Below are positions 1 through 4,861 of a DNA stretch of 8,195 bases, piece by piece. The stretch's first letter is position 1. Each line of letters begins with the position of its first letter. The position numbers and the translations under genes are program-made. This DNA comes from JABHCC01 sp034658635 (GTDB lineage: Bacteria > Bacteroidota > Bacteroidia > Bacteroidales > UBA12481): positions 1 through 8,195 of the forward strand of contig JAYEFL010000339.1 in NCBI GenBank assembly GCA_034658635.1, in the 5' to 3' direction. Under the pieces are notes generated by a model that saw only the letters and a list, made by a program, of their open reading frames with translations, was not told where the DNA came from and searched no databases.

Positions 1-254
1 GATTTGGATATGCCATTCATCCTGAATCTGCAGCTGCAATAGGACTATTGCCTAAGGCACTTATCCCTAAGATTATCCGGGCGGGCAATACATCCGGACT
101 GGGAGCCAGGCTGTATTTACATGCTGATAAATTTGGAGATCGTATTATTCAACTGGCTGCTTCTGCAGACCACTTTGATCTTAGCATGGATATGGGATTC
201 AATGAAAGCTTTGTGATGAATATGGGATTTCCTGATCAGTCTGCTTTGCAATGA
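1..254 (+). CDS. ASKHA domain protein (DUF4445/RACo-like), C-terminal end only
   Basis: The reading frame is open from base 3 and gives 83 residues before a TGA at 252-254; the start lies outside the window. The fragment reads AAAIGLLPKALIPKI, then GNTSGLGARLYL, then a stretch ending in MNMGFP. This fits the end of DUF4445/ASKHA proteins, where a GN-x-(S/A)-G-x-GA-(R/A) nucleotide-binding loop is followed by a helix and a terminal segment ending in a (F/M)xP motif. Full-length family members (RACo) use ATP to reactivate corrinoid methyltransferase proteins by reduction and usually carry an N-terminal 2Fe-2S ferredoxin domain, which cannot be seen here. The substrate corrinoid protein is therefore unknown. 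The last 19 bp overlap the convergent TPR gene. An internal TTG at 48 is not a credible start because homologous sequence continues upstream of it. Confidence 0.75.
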   Translation, partial: FGYAIHPESAAAIGLLPKALIPKIIRAGNTSGLGARLYLHADKFGDRIIQLAASADHFDLSMDMGFNESFVMNMGFPDQSALQ

Positions 255-2239
255 AGCAAAATAGATCGATAAGCTCTTTCTAAACCCAGCTCGCCAGCCT
301 CCGATAAACACATACAACCCTCTTCTTTTTGTCCGGTTTTGATCAGGCTGATACCCAAATTAAACCAGGCTACTGAATAATCCGGAATTATTGCAATTGC
401 CTTCCTGAAGTCCTTTATGGCCCCAGTAAAATCACGTGCAAAAACTTTTACCATCCCTCTGTTCATCCATACTACAGCAAGATCCGGATGAACAGACAAT
501 AGCTGATCATAATCATCCAATACCTGTGAATAATCAATCTGATCAACTCTTCGGGCCGGACCTTTCACCGGATCCCCATATACCTGCATTGGAACCACTT
601 CATTCATCATGGCAGTAGAACGAATAAATTCAATCATTTCAAAACGGAGTTCGGCTCTTGCAAAGAGCGCACTCATATTTTCAGGCTCTTCCCACAGAAC
701 CTCATTCAGAACCTGAATTCCCTGATTGAATAAACTATCCTGACCACGAGACAAAGCCACCAAAATCAAGGTATCCGCAGAAAAACCTTCAATCAAAGCC
801 TCAGTATTCTGCTGCAAGCGAAAGCTCCGATCAGACCACCTGAGCCCCCGAATCCCAAATTCCCAACTCCCCGAATAACCGAATAACGGAATAACCGAAT
901 AACGGAATAACGGAATAACCGAATAACCGAATAACCGAATAACCGAATAACCGAATAACGGAATAACCGAATAACCGACTCCCTCAAGCCCCAACAGCTC
1001 CCCAAGACTCAATTCCTCCTCATATTGCTTATTGAACGACACATTAAAAACAGAATGCAAAGTGATAAGTTGTTCAAATTGAATTGTGGTATCAGCATAG
1101 TTCAATGCCAGTTCCTCTTTTGTTTGCCCGGCATTCGCCTGAATCTTTTCCTGAGCCAACAGTTGGTCGGTCTGGGCTCCGGTAATATCTCCCAGCTTTC
1201 GTTTAATATTTGCCCGGGCTATATAAGCCTTTGCAAAATCGGGATAGATAAGCACAGCCTGATCCAAATCAAAGAGTGCCCCAAGCGGATCTCCAGTATC
1301 ATTTCTCAATAGTCCCCGGTTAAAATAGCTTAAAACATGATAGGGCTGCAAGACATTCACCTGCTCATAATCAAGTATAGCTCCCTCATAATCACCTATT
1401 TGCGCACGAATTATGGCGCGATTATACCAACTCAGAGAGTGGCTGGGATCAAGCTTCAATACCCGGTTAAGGTCAGAGATACAAGAATCCTTGTGCTCCA
1501 TTTCGTAAAAGGCCAGGGCCCGCATATAATAGTGCTGTGGATTAACAGAATCGCGGTATATAGCCTCTCCTAATGATATAAGTGCCTCCTGGTACTTTTC
1601 TGTTTCATAATACAAAAGACCTTTCCTACTGTATCCATCCGGAGAAAAGGGATTAAGCAAAATTGCCTGATTGAAGTCTTCCAGGGCACCCTCTCTCTCC
1701 AGAAGTTTTGACTTTGCCACCCCCCGATTTACAAAAGCTTCATCAAGGTGATCATTTACCCTGATTGCCTCATTAAAATCTTCAATTGCATGAGAAAAAT
1801 TATTTAGTCTCAAACGGGTGGTTCCCCTGGAATAATAGAGATTGGCATTATTGGGATCGATAGCCAAGCCAGCCGTGAAATCTTCCAAAGCCTTATAATA
1901 ATCACCTTTCATATCCCGCAGAATACCCCTTAACAAATATGATCCTGAAACAGCCGGGTTAATATTTATCGCGCGGGATAAATCACGTAAAGCTCCGCTT
2001 TTGTCTTGCAGATAAAACTTAGTAAGCCCTCGCAGATACCAGCCATCAAAATTATCAGGGTCTTGAAGAATTACCCGCGAAAGAGTTTGAACCGCTTTAA
2101 GATATTTCTGTTGTTGGATTTCTATACGGCCTTGTTCTATGAAACGATCAATCCTGATTTGGGCATGAGAAGAACCTGCAAGCAGCAAACTTAAGCCAAG
2201 GTAAAGGAATAATATTTTTGCTCGCTGGTAGTTTGTCAA
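236..2239 (-). CDS. exported tetratricopeptide-repeat protein interrupted by an octapeptide repeat
   Basis: This 667-residue protein opens with a signal peptide (residues 1-26, hydrophobic core FLYLGLSLLLAG, likely cut after SSHA). About ten TPR units follow at residues 31-365, with typical endings such as A-x-x-x-DF-x-x-A-I-x-x-x-P. A non-TPR linker follows at about 366-420. Residues 422-456 are a low-complexity run of GYSVIPLF/GYSVIRLF octapeptides encoded by an 8-bp DNA array. More TPR-like helices lie at about 500-535 and 565-655, so the frame is currently intact across the array. The start is a TTG: the only ATG just upstream (2247) is out of frame and stops after three codons, while the TTG places the signal peptide at the N-terminus. 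The gene sits 18 bp behind the MORN gene, in the same frame after its TAG, and is probably co-transcribed with it. Such proteins are scaffolds for protein contacts in the periplasm or envelope; the partner is unknown. Confidence 0.88.
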   Translation of the reverse strand: MTNYQRAKILFLYLGLSLLLAGSSHAQIRIDRFIEQGRIEIQQQKYLKAVQTLSRVILQDPDNFDGWYLRGLTKFYLQDKSGALRDLSRAININPAVSGSYLLRGILRDMKGDYYKALEDFTAGLAIDPNNANLYYSRGTTRLRLNNFSHAIEDFNEAIRVNDHLDEAFVNRGVAKSKLLEREGALEDFNQAILLNPFSPDGYSRKGLLYYETEKYQEALISLGEAIYRDSVNPQHYYMRALAFYEMEHKDSCISDLNRVLKLDPSHSLSWYNRAIIRAQIGDYEGAILDYEQVNVLQPYHVLSYFNRGLLRNDTGDPLGALFDLDQAVLIYPDFAKAYIARANIKRKLGDITGAQTDQLLAQEKIQANAGQTKEELALNYADTTIQFEQLITLHSVFNVSFNKQYEEELSLGELLGLEGVGYSVIPLFGYSVIRLFGYSVIPLFRYSVIPLFGYSGSWEFGIRGLRWSDRSFRLQQNTEALIEGFSADTLILVALSRGQDSLFNQGIQVLNEVLWEEPENMSALFARAELRFEMIEFIRSTAMMNEVVPMQVYGDPVKGPARRVDQIDYSQVLDDYDQLLSVHPDLAVVWMNRGMVKVFARDFTGAIKDFRKAIAIIPDYSVAWFNLGISLIKTGQKEEGCMCLSEAGELGLERAYRSILLHCKAD
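871..978. repeat. 8-bp tandem array, 13 copies of CCGAATAA/CGGAATAA, inside the TPR gene
   Basis: Thirteen uninterrupted octamers run from 871 to 974, followed by a partial CCGA. Nine units are CCGAATAA and four are CGGAATAA (starting at 887, 903, 911 and 959). Read on the coding (minus) strand as TTATTCGG, three units give 24 bp and an octapeptide of the GYSVI(P/R)LF type. Because 8 is not a multiple of 3, every frame cycles through the same codons and none contains a stop, so the array is open in all three minus frames. Gaining or losing one unit would shift the frame downstream. Beyond the array the two other minus-strand frames stop at 831-833 and 793-795. Confidence 0.95.
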
Positions 2240-2257
2240 ATGATCATGAGTTAAATT

Positions 2258-2725
2258 CTAATTTTTTGAATAGTCTTTTCGCTGCTCCTCTTTTCCTTCT
2301 GAATCAAACATAATCCAAATGCCCTTCTTTTTGCCTTTAATATAGCTCATATCATAACGAAGAATCCCATTGTCATCCCAGATATACCACTTTCCGTGCT
2401 TCTGGTTATTCTTATATCTGGCCTCCGCAGTTTTTATGCCCTCCTCATTGAAGGTTTTCCAAAGGCCATCCATATGTCCAGACTTATATGACCTGATCTC
2501 TCTGGGCTTTCCATCAAGGTAGAAATATCTCTCCTCACCATCTTTCAGTCCCTCTTTTACCCACATATCCATCTTCAAAATCCCATTATCAAAGTACTCA
2601 GAGTATTTCCCTGAATACAATTCCTGATTATTGTCGTAATACATCCCATCATCTCCCTCAATCATCTGTGAAAAACCAGCCAGGCTCATCAAGAGAAGAA
2701 AAATTAATATCTGTATACTTTTCAT
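2258..2725 (-). CDS. exported MORN-repeat protein (YwqK-like MORN_2 family)
   Basis: This 155-residue protein has a signal peptide at residues 1-19 (core ILIFLLLMSLAG, likely cut before Q20). After it come about five MORN_2 units of roughly 23 residues, starting near 37, 60, 84, 108 and 131. Each has the pattern (D/K/H)G-x-(W/E/Y)-x-x-(F/Y/W)-x-(D/E)-x-G-x-x-(K/R), for example HGKWYIWDDNGILR. Close relatives are often labelled 'YwqK family antitoxin', but that name comes from one Bacillus protein. No toxin is seen here, so an antitoxin role is not supported. The export signal suggests an envelope or periplasmic role. A Bacteroidota-type promoter lies directly upstream and the TPR gene follows after 18 bp, so the two form a likely operon. 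Start: ATG at 2723-2725. Confidence 0.85.
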   Translation of the reverse strand: MKSIQILIFLLLMSLAGFSQMIEGDDGMYYDNNQELYSGKYSEYFDNGILKMDMWVKEGLKDGEERYFYLDGKPREIRSYKSGHMDGLWKTFNEEGIKTAEARYKNNQKHGKWYIWDDNGILRYDMSYIKGKKKGIWIMFDSEGKEEQRKDYSKN

Positions 2726-2743
2726 AACGTTCCAATAAGGAGT

Positions 2744-2783
2744 TACCCCCCAAAATTAATAAAAACAGCTTGAGAATAAACAA
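2744..2783 (-). promoter_or_regulatory. predicted promoter of the MORN-TPR operon
   Basis: On the minus strand the -7 box is TAATTTTG (plus 2751-2758), an exact match to TAnnTTTG. A TTG (plus 2781-2783) lies 22 bp upstream and could serve as the -33 element (consensus TTTG, usually about 17-23 bp away). Transcription would start near 2744, about 20 bp ahead of the ATG. The promoter lies directly behind the terminator of the preceding gene. Confidence 0.6.
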
Positions 2784-2784
2784 G

Positions 2785-2817
2785 AAAAGATAGTCAATCC
2801 CAGTTTGACCATCTTTT
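2785..2817 (-). terminator. hairpin terminator after the carboxypeptidase-regulatory-like gene
   Basis: A 13-bp stem (plus 2785-2797 and 2805-2817, with one G-U pair in minus-strand RNA) encloses a 7-nt loop. On the minus strand the stem ends in ATCTTTT and continues into CTTGTTTATT, a U-rich tail. It begins 27 bp after the stop of the 2844-3194 gene. The near-symmetrical A and T ends mean it could also work in the other direction. Confidence 0.8.
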
Positions 2818-2843
2818 AAGAAAATAACCTGCTCAGGATTGAA

Positions 2844-3194
2844 TTACTGTTTCATTTCTACCTTAAGGCTATTCGTATTTCCTGCATGAACACTCACTTT
2901 CTTAAGGTGATTGGCCATATAGGATACAAGGGATAGTTCCACTTCATAATCCCCGGCGATCAGGCCTTTGATTTCAAAATTGCCATCAAAATCAGTATAA
3001 AAGCTTTTTGTACTCCCTTTAATTTTAACCATCACGCCAACAAGCACCTCACCAGTCTGCTGATCAACAACAGTACCAGCCAAAACGGTTTTGGCATTTT
3101 CGTCAAAAATAACATTCTCCTTTGCACCTTCCTTAGCCATCATATTCAAACTAAGAACAAGGGTAAAAACTACAGTCAATATCTTTTTCATCAT
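2844..3194 (-). CDS. small secreted carboxypeptidase-regulatory-like domain protein
   Basis: The protein has about 116 residues: a signal peptide (MMKKILTVVFTLVLSLNMMA, likely cut after the AK region) and a single beta-sandwich domain. The domain begins LAGTVVDQQTGEVLVGVMVKI and continues with the hallmark TDFDGNFEIKGL and AGDYEVELSLVSY. This is the CarboxypepD_reg-like fold that caps many Bacteroidota SusC/TonB-dependent receptors, but here it stands alone without plug or barrel. Stand-alone versions are common in this phylum and their role is unknown. Start choice: an in-frame ATG at 3222-3224 would add ten residues before the MMKK signal start, but it coincides with the predicted -7 box at 3222-3229, so translation should begin at 3194 (or the adjacent ATG at 3191). 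A strong terminator follows. Confidence 0.82.
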   Translation of the reverse strand: MMKKILTVVFTLVLSLNMMAKEGAKENVIFDENAKTVLAGTVVDQQTGEVLVGVMVKIKGSTKSFYTDFDGNFEIKGLIAGDYEVELSLVSYMANHLKKVSVHAGNTNSLKVEMKQ

Positions 3195-3221
3195 AATAGT
3201 GTTTCTCAATTCATTATGGTT

Positions 3222-3229
3222 CAAATTTA
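3222..3229 (-). promoter_or_regulatory. predicted -7 promoter box for the carboxypeptidase-regulatory-like gene
   Basis: The minus strand reads TAAATTTG, an exact TAnnTTTG match, about 28 bp upstream of the ATG at 3194. No TTTG or TTG is found 17-23 bp further upstream, which suggests the promoter depends on an activator. A paired direct repeat lies upstream at 3262-3278. Confidence 0.55.
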
Positions 3230-3261
3230 CGATGCTAAGATTACCAGAGCTTTAGCCCTCT

Positions 3262-3278
3262 GTTAAGAAAGGGTTAAG
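3262..3278. promoter_or_regulatory. 11-bp-period direct repeat, possible response-regulator operator
   Basis: GTTAAG occurs at 3262-3267 and again at 3273-3278; on the minus strand this reads CTTAAC-N5-CTTAAC. A hexamer repeated with 11-bp spacing is the usual form of sites bound by OmpR/PhoB-type dimers, and TTAAC-N-N5 pairs resemble the Bacillus PhoP box. It is about 35-55 bp upstream of the -7 box at 3222-3229, which is consistent with activation of the minus-strand gene. It also lies upstream of comF. The regulator is not in the window. Confidence 0.4.
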
Positions 3279-3289
3279 GTTTTTTCCAT

Positions 3290-3321
3290 TTTGCCTGTTT
3301 GAATTCATCTATATAAGTATG
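3290..3321 (+). promoter_or_regulatory. possible comF promoter
   Basis: TTTG (3290-3293) is followed after 20 bp by TAAGTATG (3314-3321), one mismatch from TAnnTTTG. This would start transcription about 10 bp before the comF ATG. The -7 box is imperfect, so the call is tentative. Confidence 0.35.
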
Positions 3322-3338
3322 ACGCTAGTACTAAGGCA

Positions 3339-4049
3339 ATGAGTCAAAAGGCCAAAAACATCTTCAGAGACTTCCTTGATCTTCTCCTTCCCCGCACATG
3401 TGCTGCCTGTAACCGTGCGCTTCATCCCTGGGAAGAGGAGATTTGTCAGCTCTGCCTGATGCAATTGCCCATCAGCAATTATCATCTCGATGCAGATAAT
3501 CCTGTGGCCCAGGTTTTCTGGGGACGGGTGCGGTTGGAGCAGGCAGGTACATGGTTTATCTATATTCGCGGTTCTCGCTTCCAAAACTTACTGCATCGAC
3601 TAAAATATGAGCATCGTCCGCGAATCGGAATTGCTATGGGTAAAAACTACGGCTATCAACTGAAGCATTCAGGAGTGTATGAAATTCCACATATGATTAT
3701 CCCTGTACCCCTGCACCCCAAAAGGCGACGTAGCAGAGGATACAATCAAAGTGAGGTGATTGCCAAAGGCTTGTCTGTTGCTCTGGAAATTCCGGTCAGG
3801 GTCGATATCCTGTTGCGAACAGTTCACACAAAAACCCAAACAGCCAAAACCAGGGCAGAGCGTTACCTTAACGTAAGTGGCAAATTCAAAATCAACAATC
3901 CCGAAGTAATCGAGAACAAGCATATCCTTCTAGTTGATGATGTTATCACCACCGGTGCCACCATTGAGGCCTGTGCTGAAGAGCTGCTGAAGGTTGAAGG
4001 AATAAGAGTAAGTGTTGTGGGAGTGGCATTTGCCAGTAAGAGGGGGTAA
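3339..4049 (+). CDS. comF: ComF family protein (phosphoribosyltransferase-like)
   Basis: The protein has 236 residues, the usual ComF length. An N-terminal zinc-knuckle-like cluster is formed by C21-x2-C24 and C36-x2-C39. The middle carries the family signature PVPLHPKRRRSRGYNQSE (122-139), then a TKTQTAKTRAER segment (164-175). The type I phosphoribosyltransferase PRPP loop follows as ILLVDDVITTGAT (196-208), with the two adjacent Asp residues and the TTGAT turn intact. In naturally competent bacteria ComF helps move single-stranded DNA after uptake, probably with a helicase. In Bacteroidota the gene is widespread and its role is mostly untested, so competence is inferred from family only. 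No other competence genes are visible. It is divergent from the small secreted-protein gene and convergent with ubiX. Start: ATG 3339 with only a weak AAGG upstream. Confidence 0.92.
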   Translation: MSQKAKNIFRDFLDLLLPRTCAACNRALHPWEEEICQLCLMQLPISNYHLDADNPVAQVFWGRVRLEQAGTWFIYIRGSRFQNLLHRLKYEHRPRIGIAMGKNYGYQLKHSGVYEIPHMIIPVPLHPKRRRSRGYNQSEVIAKGLSVALEIPVRVDILLRTVHTKTQTAKTRAERYLNVSGKFKINNPEVIENKHILLVDDVITTGATIEACAEELLKVEGIRVSVVGVAFASKRG

Positions 4050-4067
4050 GGAGGGAGAGATTGTTTC

Positions 4068-4096
4068 AAAGCGCACTCTCAAGCATTGCAACTGTC
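4068..4096 (+). repeat. 29-bp direct repeat, copy 1
   Basis: This 29-bp segment recurs at 4282-4310 in the same orientation with two mismatches. Its core is CTCTCAAGCATTGCAA. The first hairpin of the intergenic element follows directly. Confidence 0.9.
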
Positions 4097-4281
4097 ACGT
4101 GGGGTCCCGACTTTCGTCGGGATGACACCGTGGGATGTTCCGGCGTTGTTTGGGTTGGCGTACTCTCGGAGGTTTGGTGGGTCGCAAAAGAAGGCGCCAA
4201 TCCAATGCTTCGAATCTTAAGTCAGGGCACGGTGTCATTCCCGCGAACGCGGGAAACTCACTGGGCTCCACCGCAGCAAAA
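4097..4281. repeat. palindrome-rich composite element between comF and ubiX
   Basis: The 243 bp between the comF and ubiX stop codons hold no credible gene. Between the two 29-bp direct repeats lie a hairpin with arms 4105-4111/4116-4122 (TCCCGAC-TTTC-GTCGGGA), a hairpin with arms 4238-4245/4248-4255 (TTCCCGCG-AA-CGCGGGAA), and a long-range inverted repeat joining the two: CGGGATGACACCGTG at 4118-4132 pairs with 4228-4243 with one bulged T. The GTCATTCCCGCG and TCCCGACGAAAG motifs resemble small dispersed palindromic repeats known from many bacterial genomes (recalled, not searched). No transposase is encoded. It may also act as a bidirectional terminator for the convergent genes, although no T-tract follows either hairpin. 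Confidence 0.7.
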
Positions 4282-4310
4282 AAAGTGCACTCTCAAGCAT
4301 TGCAACCGTC
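4282..4310 (+). repeat. 29-bp direct repeat, copy 2, overlapping the end of ubiX
   Basis: This copy matches 4068-4096 with two differences. Read on the minus strand, 4293-4310 encode the last residues DGCNA and the TGA stop of ubiX, so the repeat supplies the gene's stop codon. Confidence 0.9.
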
Positions 4311-4856
4311 GAAGCGATATCCCCCAACCTCCAGGCCCGCCAATGCCAAAACGCGATCCACAACAGTAAAACACAAATTTTCAATGTCTTTTGGTCGACT
4401 GTAATGAGAGGGACTTGCCGGACAAATAAGCCCACCAGCCAAGGTGATGGTCTCCATATTCCTGATATGAATAAGACTCAGAGGTGTTTCACGGGTTACG
4501 AGAATGAGCTTTTTTCGCTCTTTTAGCATCACATCAGCTGACCGGGTGATAAGATCATTTGCCACACCAGAGGCTATTCGGCCCATGGTGCCCATGGTGC
4601 AGGGAATAATAATCATAGCATCATAACCTGAAGAACCACTGGCCATCGGAGCCCAAAAACTATTTGGATCCCATATCTTAAAGGGGTGCTGGTCTAAAGA
4701 CTCATCCGGTAGCTCATATTTCCAAACCTCCCTGGCAGTCTCACTCAAAACAACATCCACCCGCTCATACTGATCAGATAATCCAGCCAGCTTCCTGAGC
4801 AAAAGATGAGCATAAACAACCCCGGAAGCCCCACTTACACCAACAAAAATCTTCAT
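4293..4856 (-). CDS. ubiX: UbiX-type flavin prenyltransferase
   Basis: The protein has 187 residues and makes prenylated FMN from FMN and dimethylallyl phosphate, the cofactor of UbiD-type decarboxylases. Visible motifs are the N-terminal GVSGASGVVYA (FMN-binding loop, residues 6-16), LSETA (37-41), PCTMGTMGRIASGVAND (85-101), then RSADVMLKERKKLILVTRETPL (105-126) and CPASPSHYSRP (145-155), all as in UbiX/Pad1. No ubiD is in view, so the client enzyme is unknown; a quinone-related or aromatic decarboxylase is possible. An upstream in-frame ATG at 4880 would overlap the lipoprotein gene, and the ATG at 4856 matches the conserved MKIFVGVSG start. The gene begins 5 bp after the lipoprotein stop, so the two are probably translated from one message. 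The usual family ending (about RVLALAGL) is followed by roughly 13 extra residues, the last five encoded by a repeat. Confidence 0.93.
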   Translation of the reverse strand: MKIFVGVSGASGVVYAHLLLRKLAGLSDQYERVDVVLSETAREVWKYELPDESLDQHPFKIWDPNSFWAPMASGSSGYDAMIIIPCTMGTMGRIASGVANDLITRSADVMLKERKKLILVTRETPLSLIHIRNMETITLAGGLICPASPSHYSRPKDIENLCFTVVDRVLALAGLEVGGYRFDGCNA

Positions 4857-4861
4857 CGCTA

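Noticed and set aside
871..978. CRISPR array
   Set aside because: The units are 8 bp and directly abutting with no spacers, so this is a simple tandem repeat.
793..1005. A 70-codon minus-strand frame rich in YSVIRLF repeats
   Set aside because: It is the same octamer array read in another frame of the TPR gene. It has no signal or domain of its own, and is useful only to show where a slipped frame would stop.
2236..2247. ATG at 2247 as a start for the TPR gene or a leader peptide
   Set aside because: It is out of frame with the TPR protein and stops after three codons, so it is neither a start nor a meaningful leader.
2258..2725. Antitoxin of a toxin-antitoxin pair (the YwqK label of the family)
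   Set aside because: The protein has an export signal and its neighbour is an exported TPR protein, not a toxin; the family label does not establish function.
3245..3262. Small inverted repeat CAGAG...CTCTG upstream of comF
   Set aside because: A 5-bp stem is too short to stand out from chance and has no T-tract.
4061..4404. Two overlapping plus-strand open frames after comF
   Set aside because: They run through the hairpin-rich element and into ubiX antisense, show no recognisable protein character and have no promoter.
4578..4602. Tandem 9-bp duplication (CCCATGGTG twice) in ubiX
   Set aside because: It encodes TMGTMG within the conserved PCTMGT region of UbiX and does not disturb the frame; probably chance codon use.
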